A stretch of DNA of 64,000 nucleotides from contig CAADTH010000064.1 in the NCBI GenBank assembly GCA_900751885.1, positions 1-64,000 of the forward strand. Direction: 5' to 3'. The DNA comes from Clostridia bacterium (GTDB lineage Bacteria; Bacillota; Clostridia; UBA1381). The position numbers and the translations under genes are program-made. A model generated the notes under the pieces. That model did no database searches. It had not been told where the DNA came from and worked only from the letters and a program-made list of their open reading frames with translations. Below, one piece after another: positions 26,305-34,135 of this stretch. Positions within the stretch are counted from its first letter, which is position 1. The number at the start of each line of letters is the position of its first letter.

Positions 26305-26621
26305 GTGTTTTATAGAAATTTTTTATGACAAAATCATTACAAAAGAGTGACATTTGGAACATTGTGGTAAAAGTGTGGCAATCGGCATAAAATCAAGGTT
26401 AAATTGTGTTTTTTTTGTGTCATTTTCTGCTGTAAAGCAAAAAAATATACGAATAGTTATGAAGCAATTTGAATAATTACACGCAATTATACAAAAAAGT
26501 AGATGCGTGGATAACTATTCTATAGAATCATTTTAATTCTTTAAAATATAATTTTTTCTAATTAAAAAAATCTCTAATATCCCCCAGTTTTGTAGTATTT
26601 CAACCTGTTTTGACTCAGGTT
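26305..26621. other. AT-rich gap without a recognisable gene
   Basis: About 320 bases of strongly AT-rich sequence between the small-RNA promoter and the small minus-strand gene. An AACCTG/CAGGTT hairpin at 26601-26620 may end that gene, but no T-run follows. I see no coding frame with a ribosome site and no known RNA. Confidence 0.5.
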
Positions 26622-26846
26622 TTATCCAAAGTCATGACGTTCGCCACAGCTTAGTCCAAGATCTTCCAAAAGACATACAATTTTTTCGATACAATCGAAA
26701 TCACTCATGGACGGCTCTAACAAAATTTGTTGAATTTGTTCTAAGGTGCGAAAAGAAGTAGTATTGATGTAGTCCAGGCTGTCATATCCACGATGGGGGA
26801 GTGCATCCTCCAAAAGGTCTACTACGATTTGAGTCAACAACTTCAT
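26622..26846 (-). CDS. small acidic hypothetical protein
   Basis: 74 residues, start ATG 26846 with GGAGAGGAG upstream, which supports it as a real gene. It is acidic, mostly helical by eye, and Leu/Ile-rich (TQIVVDLLEDALPH, EQIQQILLE, EKIVCLLEDLGLSCGE) with two Cys in the second half. No family recognised. It is divergent from two tandem HTH regulators across a 112-base gap, an arrangement typical of a regulator and its target, so one of the HTH proteins may control it. Confidence 0.6.
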   Translation of the reverse strand: MKLLTQIVVDLLEDALPHRGYDSLDYINTTSFRTLEQIQQILLEPSMSDFDCIEKIVCLLEDLGLSCGERHDFG

Positions 26847-26958
26847 AAAATAAACTCCTCTCCAATAAAACTGAATAGTATTCAGTGTATTTTTTGATAT
26901 TATACTATAAAATTAGAAAAAAGTAAATACTGTTCAATTATTTAAGGAAAGGATTTCT

Positions 26959-27228
26959 ATGTTCAAAGTAAAAGCAAGCGATGGCACAAATAATCTATGT
27001 GGTCAAAACGTAAGAAAAATCAGAAAAAGTAAGAAGCTGTCTCAGGAAGAGCTCGGGCATATGCTCCAGCTGGCAGGGTATGACATGGATAGCTTTGCAA
27101 TACTCAGAATTGAAAATGGAAAGCGGTTTGTGACGGATATTGAGATGAAAGCGTTATGCGATGTGCTGGATATTTCGATTTTTGAATTATTGCCTGAGTT
27201 GAAGGTACATGAGAAAAAGACAAATTAA
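26959..27228 (+). CDS. XRE-family HTH regulator, copy 1
   Basis: 89 residues. After a short lead (MFKVKASDGTNNLCGQ) comes a Cro/C1-type helix-turn-helix: NVRKIRKSKKLSQEELGHML, then FAILRIENGKRFVTDIEMKALCDVL, then ISIFELLPEL. ATG 26959 follows AAGGAAAGG. It is likely a DNA-binding repressor dimer with no separate sensor domain. The next gene is a diverged duplicate. The upstream gap contains ACTGAATAGTATTCAGT at about 26870-26886, a near-perfect inverted repeat that could be its operator over the minus-strand gene. Confidence 0.85.
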   Translation: MFKVKASDGTNNLCGQNVRKIRKSKKLSQEELGHMLQLAGYDMDSFAILRIENGKRFVTDIEMKALCDVLDISIFELLPELKVHEKKTN

Positions 27229-27262
27229 TATTGATAAGATAACTATAAAAAGAGGAATTTAG

Positions 27263-27532
27263 ATGTTTAAATTCAAAACGGAAAGTGGAAAGAATAGCCT
27301 TTGTGGAGAAAATTTGCGAAAAATACGAAAACGGAAAAAGTGGTCTCAAAAAGAACTGGCAGTAAAATTGCAGGTGGCAGGATACGATATCGACCATTAT
27401 ACAATCAGTAAAATAGAGCTGGGACAAAGCTTTGTAATTGATATTGAGCTTCCTATGTTTTGTGAGGTGCTAGGGGTATCTATTTTTGAGCTTTTACCTG
27501 AATTAAAAAAATATGAAAAAAAGCCTGACTGA
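27263..27532 (+). CDS. XRE-family HTH regulator, copy 2
   Basis: 89 residues, the same length as copy 1 and about half identical by eye (MFKFKTESGKNSLCGENLRKIRKRKKWSQKELAVKLQ). The HTH lies at about 18-75 and the same FELLPELK end is present. ATG 27263 lies 35 bases after copy 1, so both are co-transcribed from a tandem duplication. The stop codon falls within the loop of the terminator hairpin. Two related repressors in one unit may form heterodimers or read overlapping operators; this is inference. Confidence 0.85.
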   Translation: MFKFKTESGKNSLCGENLRKIRKRKKWSQKELAVKLQVAGYDIDHYTISKIELGQSFVIDIELPMFCEVLGVSIFELLPELKKYEKKPD

Positions 27533-27544
27533 TGTCAGGCTTTT
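27516..27544 (+). terminator. terminator after the HTH pair
   Basis: AAAAAAGCCTGAC and GTCAGGCTTTT pair around TGAT; the gene's TGA stop is part of the loop region. Its left A-run may also serve rplT on the other strand. Confidence 0.8.
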
Positions 27545-27554
27545 GTATGTTCTC

Positions 27555-27908
27555 TTAAAGAGCAGCTTTTGCTTTTTCTACAAGCTGAGAAAATGCAGCC
27601 GGATCTGCGATTGCAATTTCTGAAAGCATTTTACGGTTCATTTCGATGTTTGCCTTTTTAAGCCCATTCATGAAACGGCTGTAGTTCATGCCGTTCATCT
27701 TTGTAGCTGCGCTGATTCTGGCAATCCAAAGTCTTCTGAAATCACGCTTTCTGCGCTTTCTGCCGATGTACGCATTCTGCATAGAACGCATAACCGCTTG
27801 ATTTGCTACTCTATATAATTTGCTTTCTGCTCCGCGAAAGCCCTTTGCCATTTTTAGAACTTTCTTGTGATGTTTTCTTGTGTTGATTGCGCCTTTTACT
27901 CTAGCCAT
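27555..27908 (-). CDS. rplT: 50S ribosomal protein L20
   Basis: 117 residues, full length. It is a very basic N-terminal helix (MARVKGAINTRKHHKKVLKMAKGFRGAESKLYR) followed by the globular part with NGMNYSRFMNGLKKANIEMNRKMLSEIA. It is essential for early 50S assembly and, in Firmicutes, represses its own operon by binding the infC leader. It is the last gene of infC-rpmI-rplT. Confidence 0.98.
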   Translation of the reverse strand: MARVKGAINTRKHHKKVLKMAKGFRGAESKLYRVANQAVMRSMQNAYIGRKRRKRDFRRLWIARISAATKMNGMNYSRFMNGLKKANIEMNRKMLSEIAIADPAAFSQLVEKAKAAL

Positions 27909-27932
27909 GTTGTGGATACCTCTCTTTCAATC

Positions 27933-28130
27933 TTATTTGTAAGGAATTAATTTCTTGATTACAGGTGCGTTTGCACTGCTTGCATAAGCCTGTTTGCGAA
28001 GTCCTCTTTTTCTCTTGGTCGATTTCTTTGTGAGGATGTGACGTCTGTTGGACTTATTCATCTTTACCTTACCGTTTTTTGTCAGAGAGAATCTCTTTGC
28101 AGCGGCTCTGTGTGTTTTTATTTTAGGCAT
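27933..28130 (-). CDS. rpmI: 50S ribosomal protein L35
   Basis: 65 residues, normal length, with the family start MPKIKTHRAAAKRFSLTKNGKVK and the basic HILTKKSTKRKRGLRK stretch. It lies between infC and rplT with a 24-base gap to rplT. The ATG follows a GGAGTGG ribosome site. Confidence 0.98.
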   Translation of the reverse strand: MPKIKTHRAAAKRFSLTKNGKVKMNKSNRRHILTKKSTKRKRGLRKQAYASSANAPVIKKLIPYK

Positions 28131-28156
28131 AATTGTCCACTCCTTCCAAACTATTT

Positions 28157-28681
28157 TTACTGTTGTACATTGGGTGCAAGAAACATAGTCATATTTCTAC
28201 CTTCGAGCTTGGCAGGGCGTTCCACAGTGCCGAACTCTTCTACGATTTGCGCAAACTTTTGTAAAAGGTCTTTACCGATTTCCGAATGGGTCACTTCGCG
28301 TCCACGAAACCGTACCGTCACCTTTACCTTATCCCCATTTTTCAAAAATCGAATGGCATTGTTGCTTTTTGTTCTTAAATCATTCGTATCGATGGATGGA
28401 GAAAGCTGTACCTCTTTGATGTTGACGATTTTCTGGTTTTTGCGGTTTTCCTTTTCCTTCTTTGCAGCCTCGAATTTATACTTGCCATAATCCATGATTT
28501 TGCACACCGGCGGTTTTGCCTGTGGTGCAATCTTCACAAGGTCAAGCCCCTTTTCAATTGCCATATTGAGCGCTTCCGAAGTTTTCATGACGCCAAGCTG
28601 TTCACCGCTTTGAGAGACGACGCGAATTTCCCTGTCGCGGATACTCTCGTTTAATTGCATGTCTCGGTCCTTGTTATTAAT
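28157..28681 (-). CDS. infC: translation initiation factor IF-3, AUU start
   Basis: 174 residues if started at ATT 28681. The Shine-Dalgarno AGGAGGG at 28695-28689 is seven bases upstream of that ATT, and the added residues (MNNKDRD) match the usual IF-3 lead. The first ATG (28660) has only AAGGA nearby. AUU starts on infC are known in many bacteria and let IF-3 repress its own synthesis by rejecting non-AUG codons. The N-domain (LNESIRDREIRVV) and the C-domain (DKVKVTVRFRGREVTHSEIG) are intact. IF-3 binds 30S subunits and checks start-codon pairing. First gene of the L20 operon. Confidence 0.96.
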   Translation of the reverse strand: MNNKDRDMQLNESIRDREIRVVSQSGEQLGVMKTSEALNMAIEKGLDLVKIAPQAKPPVCKIMDYGKYKFEAAKKEKENRKNQKIVNIKEVQLSPSIDTNDLRTKSNNAIRFLKNGDKVKVTVRFRGREVTHSEIGKDLLQKFAQIVEEFGTVERPAKLEGRNMTMFLAPNVQQ

Positions 28682-28863
28682 AGTAAATCCCTCCTACTTG
28701 TTCTACGCGAAAATGCGTACTGGTTTCATGTGACTATTTAATGCAACAAAAAAAACAGATTGCACAGCAATCCGTAAACATACATCAAAACAAAACTGTT
28801 TTTTTGTATTTACCGCAAAGCCTGCGCCGTACGGTGAGAGGATTACTCTGCTTGTTTTTATTC
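28682..28863 (-). promoter_or_regulatory. infC leader with attenuator (L20-leader type)
   Basis: About 180 bases of untranslated leader lie between the promoter and the ATT start. It contains a complete intrinsic terminator: an 8-bp hairpin (CGGATTGC, TGT, GCAATCTG at 28774-28756) followed by eight T (28755-28748). Early termination here before infC is the known design of the Firmicutes L20 leader, in which L20 protein stabilises the terminating fold. The preceding T/A-rich repeats (TTTTGTTTTG) could form the anti-terminator. Confidence 0.7.
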
Positions 28864-28869
28864 TTTTCA

Positions 28870-28898
28870 AGTATAACAGCAAAAAAGAGATTTGTCAA
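28870..28898 (-). promoter_or_regulatory. infC operon promoter
   Basis: TTGACA (28898-28893), 17-base spacer, TATACT (28875-28870) on the minus strand. Confidence 0.85.
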
Positions 28899-29058
28899 GC
28901 GTTTTATTTTGGTTATTTTGTATCTGGCATTTCTTTCTTATGTGTGGTATCATAATCATGAAAGATATACCAAATCAGTATGATTTAAAATATTCAGAAG
29001 AAATTCTAGGATAAAGACATCGAAATTTGAGTAGAATACTTGAAAAGGAGTGATTTGT

Positions 29059-30000
29059 ATGTTTCGAGGAAAAGTAGTGGTAGTCGGTGCAGGTGCGGTT
29101 GGTTCTACGACAGCATATACCTTGATGCTGTCGGGATTGTTTTCGGAGATTGCAATTTTGGACATTAATAAGGACAAAGCAGAAGGCGACGCGATGGACA
29201 TGGCGCATGGTGTATCCCTCGTCAAACCGGTTCGGATGGTTTCGGGAGATTACAGGGAATGTAAAGATGCAGATATCGTGATTATCACAGCAGGGGTCGC
29301 ACAGAAGGTTGGTGAAACGCGAACCGACCTCTTGAAGCGCAACACAGAGGTATTTCAGGATATTGTTGGAAATGTGATGAAATATGCGCCGGATGACATT
29401 ATTTTGCTTGTTGTCACGAATCCGGTCGATATTTTAACCTACATTACCTATAAGCTTTCCGGGCTTCCAAAAAATCAGGTTTTGGGCTCAGGAACCGTGC
29501 TTGACACATCGAGACTCAAATACATGCTCAGTGAACACACGGCAATCGATGCAAGAAATTGCCATACCTATATCATTGGAGAGCATGGAGATACAGAGGT
29601 CGCCGCTTGGAGTGTGACGAATATTGCGGGAATGTCGATGAAGGAATACTGCGATTTGTGCGGCAACTGTACCGGCGCGGATTTGGAGCGCATGTACCAA
29701 AAGGTGAAGCATGCGGCGTATGAAATCATTGAGAAAAAGGGTGCGACCTACTATGCGGTCGCGGTTGCGGTGGCTCGAATCGCAGAGTGCATCGCAGGGG
29801 ATGAAAATTCCATTTTGACTGTGTCGAGTGTGTTTGAAGGTGAATATGGAATCTCGGATGTGGCGCTCAGTGTGCCGACCATTGTCGGCGGAATCGGGGT
29901 GCAGAAAATTTTAGAGGTTCCATTTGATGAAAAAGAGATGCAGGGACTTCGAAATTCAGGCGATACGCTTTCCGCGCTTCTGAGGGAAGTTGGATTTTAG
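29059..30000 (+). CDS. ldh: L-lactate dehydrogenase
   Basis: 313 residues from ATG 29059 after AAGGAG (29045-29050); a GTG at 29050 overlaps that site. The NAD-binding motif is VVVGAGAVGSTTAYTL near the N-terminus. The active-site His is in IIGEHGDTEVA (about 176) and the substrate Arg in the DLLKRN and DTSRLKYML region. It reduces pyruvate to L-lactate and regenerates NAD+ in fermentation. It is a tetramer in the cytoplasm, allosteric in many Firmicutes. Single gene with its own terminator, divergent from the infC operon. No clear Rex operator was found in the gap. Confidence 0.96.
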   Translation: MFRGKVVVVGAGAVGSTTAYTLMLSGLFSEIAILDINKDKAEGDAMDMAHGVSLVKPVRMVSGDYRECKDADIVIITAGVAQKVGETRTDLLKRNTEVFQDIVGNVMKYAPDDIILLVVTNPVDILTYITYKLSGLPKNQVLGSGTVLDTSRLKYMLSEHTAIDARNCHTYIIGEHGDTEVAAWSVTNIAGMSMKEYCDLCGNCTGADLERMYQKVKHAAYEIIEKKGATYYAVAVAVARIAECIAGDENSILTVSSVFEGEYGISDVALSVPTIVGGIGVQKILEVPFDEKEMQGLRNSGDTLSALLREVGF

Positions 30001-30021
30001 AAATTGAATTTTAATAGGATA

Positions 30022-30053
30022 GAAAACCGGGGCTTGAGAAAGCTCCGGTTTTG
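30022..30053 (+). terminator. terminator of ldh
   Basis: AAAACCGGGGCTT and AAGCTCCGGTTTT around GAGA, 22 bases after the stop. Confidence 0.75.
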
Positions 30054-30138
30054 TATTATGATACACATACCAGAAAAATTCTGCGTCCTGATCAGTGCTG
30101 CATCAGCACAATGACGAATAAAGTTGGAGCGTGAACAA

Positions 30139-31842
30139 ATGAAAATTTTATTGGTAGGAATCAATGCAAAGTATATCCATACCTGTCTTTCGGTGCGGTA
30201 TCTGCGGCAATGCTGTCCGGATGCGGTCATGAGAGAATACACCATCAACGACCGACCTGCGCAGGTCACAGCATCTATTTTTGAAGAACAGCCTGACGTG
30301 GCTTTATTTTCGTGTTATATCTGGAATATCAATTTTGTTTTGGAGGTTGCAGATAACCTAAAAAAAGTCCTGCCCGAATGCCGAATCTTTTTTGGCGGTC
30401 CTGAGGTGAGCTATGACGCAAAACGGGTTTTAGACGAAAATCCGTTTGTGGATGGAATCCTTCGCGGAGAAGGAGAAAAGACCTTTTCATCTCTGGTTCA
30501 AAGTCAGATGAATCCACATGGAATTTTAGGCATGAGCTACCGAAAAGGAGGGGAGATTGTCTCAAATCCGGACAGAGAATTGATTTGTGATTTAAACACC
30601 ATTCCCTTTCCATACACAGAGGAGGAGATGAAGCCGCTTTCAGGTAAGCTCATTTACTATGAAAGCTCGCGCGGCTGTCCGTTTCAGTGTAGCTACTGCA
30701 TCTCCTCTACCATACATAGTGTGCGGTATTTGCCTCTTTGGCGTGTCAAGCAGGAGCTTTTGTTTTTCATTCGCCACAACGTACGGATTGTGAAATTTGT
30801 GGACAGGACATTCAACGCGGACAGGAAACGTACGTATGAATTATTCGAGTTTTTGATAGCGAATGCAGGAGAAACGACTTTCCATTTTGAGATTGCCGCG
30901 GATTTATTCAATGAGGAAATCTTATCCTTGCTCAAAACAGCGCCAAAGGGATTGTTTCAATTTGAAATTGGTGTACAATCCACCAATCCAAGCACAATCG
31001 CGGCAATTGACCGAAAAACGAGCGTTGCAAAAATCAAGAACGCAGTAATGAGCTTGCTTGACATCGGAACGGTGCATCTGCATCTGGATTTGATTGCAGG
31101 GTTGCCCTATGAGGATTTGCGTACCTTCCGGCGCTCATTTGACGAGGTGTTTTCCTTGCATCCGCATGTCCTGCAGCTGGGATTTTTGAAATTGCTTCGC
31201 GGCACGAAAATACGAACACAGACAGATTTGTTTCACTACCAGTATCTGTCCCAGCCGCCCTATGAAATCCTCTCTAATGATTTTTTGAGCTATGGAGATG
31301 TATTGGTATTAAAGCGTGTGGAGGATGTGTTTGAGCAGTACTACAACAGCGGCGTGTTTTCGCATGCAATGGAATACCTACTCAAGCGGTGGGACAGCGC
31401 GTTTGATTTATTTTTGGAAGTTGCAGATTTTTTCAAGGAGCATGGATACGATAAAGTCGCCCACTCCCGAAAAAATTTATATGCGCTTTTGTGTGAATTC
31501 GCAAAAGAAAAAGATATGCCGGATGCATTTTATGACTATTTAAAATATGACTATCTCATGCAAAACAAGGGCGCCGCGACGCCTGAGTGGTCGCTTGCGC
31601 CATATGACAAGGCGCTTTTGTCCTTTCGATTTGACTTTTTGAAAGAGGAAGAAAATATTCACAGGTATCTACCAGAGCATGAAGGTCAGAAAGTGAAGGA
31701 CATCATCAAGCAGGTACATTTTGAGCGGTTTTTCTATGACGTGTTAGGCGGTGGAAAGAAGGAGGAGCACGTGATACTATTTGACTATTTTCATGAAAAA
31801 GCAGTAAAAATCTCCTCAAACAAACACGACAAATTCTTCTAA
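30139..31842 (+). CDS. B12-binding-domain radical SAM protein with DUF4080-like C-terminus
   Basis: 567 residues from ATG 30139; a TTG at 30124 lies on the GGAG site. Residues 1-130 resemble a cobalamin-binding Rossmann domain (LLVGINAKYIHT, CRIFFGGPEVSY), though the usual DxHxxG His motif is not evident. The radical SAM core follows with the [4Fe-4S] Cys triad CPFQCSYC (about 179-186) and a TIM-barrel stretch (KFVDRTFNAD, FQFEIGVQS). The C-terminal 180 residues match the DUF4080 region of anaerobe proteins. The reaction is unknown; relatives include methyltransferases and methylthiotransferases. It lies alone ahead of the purine operon. Confidence 0.85.
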   Translation: MKILLVGINAKYIHTCLSVRYLRQCCPDAVMREYTINDRPAQVTASIFEEQPDVALFSCYIWNINFVLEVADNLKKVLPECRIFFGGPEVSYDAKRVLDENPFVDGILRGEGEKTFSSLVQSQMNPHGILGMSYRKGGEIVSNPDRELICDLNTIPFPYTEEEMKPLSGKLIYYESSRGCPFQCSYCISSTIHSVRYLPLWRVKQELLFFIRHNVRIVKFVDRTFNADRKRTYELFEFLIANAGETTFHFEIAADLFNEEILSLLKTAPKGLFQFEIGVQSTNPSTIAAIDRKTSVAKIKNAVMSLLDIGTVHLHLDLIAGLPYEDLRTFRRSFDEVFSLHPHVLQLGFLKLLRGTKIRTQTDLFHYQYLSQPPYEILSNDFLSYGDVLVLKRVEDVFEQYYNSGVFSHAMEYLLKRWDSAFDLFLEVADFFKEHGYDKVAHSRKNLYALLCEFAKEKDMPDAFYDYLKYDYLMQNKGAATPEWSLAPYDKALLSFRFDFLKEEENIHRYLPEHEGQKVKDIIKQVHFERFFYDVLGGGKKEEHVILFDYFHEKAVKISSNKHDKFF

Positions 31843-31847
31843 AATAA

Positions 31848-31876
31848 TTGACATCACAGGTGGGATTTGATAGTAT
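31848..31876 (+). promoter_or_regulatory. promoter of the purine operon
   Basis: TTGACA (31848-31853), 17-base spacer, TAGTAT (31871-31876), about 65 bases before purE. No purine riboswitch fold precedes purE. Confidence 0.7.
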
Positions 31877-31893
31877 ATTCAATGTATGCACAA

Positions 31894-31921
31894 CACGAAA
31901 AGCAGGACTATTCCTGCCGTG
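31894..31921 (+). promoter_or_regulatory. hairpin in the purE leader
   Basis: CACG-AAAA-GCAGGA-CTAT-TCCTGC-CGTG forms a bulged hairpin that ends 9 bases before the GGAGG of purE. It has no T-run, so it is not a terminator; it may protect the mRNA 5' end or modulate ribosome access. Confidence 0.35.
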
Positions 31922-31942
31922 AAATATGAAGGAGGAAAAGAT

Positions 31943-32446
31943 ATGGCAAATCCAAAGGTTGCAATCGTCATGGGAAGTGACTCTGACTTCGACAAATTAA
32001 AGGGATGTATCAAGGTGTTAAAGAGCTTCAATATTGATGTGGATGTCAATGTCATTTCAGCACATAGAACACCCGAAGCGGCGGAGGAATTTTCAAAAAA
32101 CGCGGAGAAAAACGGGATTGAGATTATCATCGCGGCGGCAGGTAAGGCGGCGCATTTGGGCGGCGTGCTGGCTGCATTTACAACCCTTCCGGTAATCGGC
32201 ATTCCAATCAAATCATCCACAATGGATGGAATGGATTCGCTTCTTTCCATGGTACAGATGCCAAAGGGCATTCCGGTTGCGACCGTTGCAATCGATGGGG
32301 GAGACAACGCCGGTATTTTGGCGGCACAAATGCTTTCCTTAAAATATGACTACTTAAAGGCGATGCTAAAGGACTTCAAGAAGAATATGAAGGAAGAGGT
32401 TGAGGCGAAGAACCTCAAAATCAAAGAGGAAGTCAAAGCATTATAA
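31943..32446 (+). CDS. purE: N5-carboxyaminoimidazole ribonucleotide mutase
   Basis: 167 residues from ATG 31943 with GGAGG at 31931-31935; the frame extends upstream without a ribosome site. Class I PurE marks are MGSDSDF (about 9-15), SAHRTPE (about 44-50), and AGKAAHLGGVLAAFT. It moves the carboxylate from N5-CAIR to give CAIR in purine synthesis. First gene of the purine operon. The partner purK is not here; it may be encoded elsewhere. Confidence 0.97.
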   Translation: MANPKVAIVMGSDSDFDKLKGCIKVLKSFNIDVDVNVISAHRTPEAAEEFSKNAEKNGIEIIIAAAGKAAHLGGVLAAFTTLPVIGIPIKSSTMDGMDSLLSMVQMPKGIPVATVAIDGGDNAGILAAQMLSLKYDYLKAMLKDFKKNMKEEVEAKNLKIKEEVKAL

Positions 32447-32457
32447 GCTTAGATACC

Positions 32458-32485
32458 AGGCGGACAAAGTCCGCCTATTGCTTTT
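32458..32485 (+). terminator. intercistronic hairpin between purE and purM
   Basis: AGGCGGAC-AAA-GTCCGCCT (32458-32476), then ATTGCTTTTT. The T-run is offset by four bases, so this is at most a partial terminator or a processing/stability hairpin that sets the purE to purM ratio. Confidence 0.45.
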
Positions 32486-32501
32486 TCAAAAGGAGGAACG
32501 T

Positions 32502-33536
32502 ATGAGTAATACATATAAAGAAGCAGGCGTTGACGTAGAGGCAGGGTATGAGGCAGTCCGCCTGATGAAGGATCATGTAAAGAGAACTGTGGTAGACGGT
32601 GTGCTCGGCGGAATCGGCGGCTTCGGCGGATTGTTTGAGATTCCGGCAGGTTACGCAAAGCCGGTGCTGGTATCCGGCACGGACGGCGTTGGCACAAAGC
32701 TTCGGATTGCATTTTTAATGGACAAGCATGACACGGTCGGACAGGACTGTGTGGCGATGTGCGTGAACGATGTGGCGTGCTCTGGCGCAAAGCCGCTGTT
32801 TTTTCTCGATTACCTGGCAGTCGGCAAGAATGTGCCAGAGAGAGTCGCAGAGATTGTAAAGGGTGTTGCCGACGGCTGTGTGCAGGCAGGATGCGCTCTC
32901 GTGGGCGGTGAAACCGCGGAGATGCCAGGATTTTATCCGGTGGACGAGTATGACCTCGCCGGCTTTAGCGTGGGAATCGTGGAAAAGGATAAAATCACGG
33001 ACAGCAGGCGTGCGAAAAAGGGAGATGCGCTGATTGGGATTGCGTCAAGCGGCATTCACTCAAACGGCTACTCTCTTGTTCGCAAAATTTTTGACCTAAA
33101 CAGTCCGAGTGCAAAGGATACTCTGCACACACACAGCGCAGAGCTTGGACAGACCATCGGACAGACACTCCTCACGCCGACCAAAATCTATGTAAAGCCG
33201 CTTTTAAAGCTGATTGACGAGGTGGGAATCAATACCGTATCCCATATCACAGGAGGAGGCTTCATTGAAAACGTACCTCGGATGCTTCCGGAAAACCTAC
33301 GTGCCAAGATTAACCTGGGCACATGGGATGTACCGCCGATTTTTGATATGATGCAGAAAAAAGCAGATATCCCACAGCGTGACATGTACAACACCTTCAA
33401 TATGGGAATCGGTATGATGGTCAGCGTGGACGCGGATAAGGCGGACCGTGCGGTCAAATGTCTGCAAGCGGCAGGGGAGACGGCATCCATCATCGGGGAA
33501 CTGACCGAAGGAGAAAGCGGGGTAGAGCTATGCTAA
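32502..33536 (+). CDS. purM: phosphoribosylformylglycinamidine cyclo-ligase (AIR synthetase)
   Basis: 344 residues from ATG 32502, nine bases after AGGAGG. It closes the imidazole ring of FGAM with ATP to form AIR. Family motifs: YKEAGVDVEAGYEAV at the N-terminus, VSGTDGVGTKL, CVNDVACSGAKPLFFLDY, GGETAEMPGFY, and GIASSGIHSNGYSL. The last seven bases overlap purN, which implies coupled translation. Confidence 0.97.
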   Translation: MSNTYKEAGVDVEAGYEAVRLMKDHVKRTVVDGVLGGIGGFGGLFEIPAGYAKPVLVSGTDGVGTKLRIAFLMDKHDTVGQDCVAMCVNDVACSGAKPLFFLDYLAVGKNVPERVAEIVKGVADGCVQAGCALVGGETAEMPGFYPVDEYDLAGFSVGIVEKDKITDSRRAKKGDALIGIASSGIHSNGYSLVRKIFDLNSPSAKDTLHTHSAELGQTIGQTLLTPTKIYVKPLLKLIDEVGINTVSHITGGGFIENVPRMLPENLRAKINLGTWDVPPIFDMMQKKADIPQRDMYNTFNMGIGMMVSVDADKADRAVKCLQAAGETASIIGELTEGESGVELC

Positions 33537-34135
33537 ATATCGGCGTGCTGGTATCGGGCGGCGGAACCAATTTGCAGGCACTCATTGACGCGCAGAAAAG
33601 CGGTGTGATTAAAAGCGGAAAAATTGTGACGGTCGTATCGAACAAACCGGGCGTGTACGCATTAGAGCGTGCAGAGCATGCCGGAATTGACGCGGTGGTG
33701 ATATCCAAACAGGAATGTGCAAGCACGGAGGAGTTTAACCGCCAGCTCTGCGCATACATGAAGGAAAAGCAGGTAGACCTTGTCGTGATGGCTGGATTTC
33801 TTGCCATCATCGGCGGAGCGTTTTTAGACGAATATAAAAATAGAATCATCAACGTCCATCCGTCGCTGATTCCATCCTTTTGCGGTGATGGATTCTATGG
33901 GCTGAAGGTGCACCGGGCGGCGCTTGACTATGGCGTCAAGGTAACCGGCGCGACCGTGCATTTTGTGAATGAAATTACCGACGGCGGCAAAATCATCCTA
34001 CAAAAAGCGGTCGACGTGAAGGAGGGCGATACACCCGAAATGCTTCAAAAGCGAGTGATGGAAGAGGCGGAATGGAAGATACTGCCGGAGGCAGTTGAGC
34101 TGTATTGCTCCGGCAAGCTAGGAGGCATAAAATGA
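33530..34135 (+). CDS. purN: phosphoribosylglycinamide formyltransferase
   Basis: 201 residues from ATG 33530, which overlaps the end of purM; the frame is open further upstream but only as a purM shadow. It transfers a formyl group from 10-formyl-THF to GAR. Motifs: VLVSGGGTNLQALID at the N-terminus, the catalytic HPSLIPSF (His about 107), and TGATVHFVNEITDGGKII with the active Asp. It overlaps the next gene by the ATGA arrangement. Confidence 0.97.
   Translation: MLNIGVLVSGGGTNLQALIDAQKSGVIKSGKIVTVVSNKPGVYALERAEHAGIDAVVISKQECASTEEFNRQLCAYMKEKQVDLVVMAGFLAIIGGAFLDEYKNRIINVHPSLIPSFCGDGFYGLKVHRAALDYGVKVTGATVHFVNEITDGGKIILQKAVDVKEGDTPEMLQKRVMEEAEWKILPEAVELYCSGKLGGIK

Noticed and set aside
26171..26362. 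63-codon minus-strand frame across the small RNA
   Set aside because: The start lies upstream of the predicted promoter and the frame runs through the terminator hairpin; no ribosome site.
28741..28983. 80-codon plus-strand frame upstream of ldh
   Set aside because: It overlaps the infC leader terminator and promoter, and its start lies in the attenuator A-run without a ribosome site.
31886..31942. Longer purE with 19 extra residues
   Set aside because: The added residues contain the leader hairpin and the GGAGG site; MANPKVAIVMG at 31943 is the normal family start.
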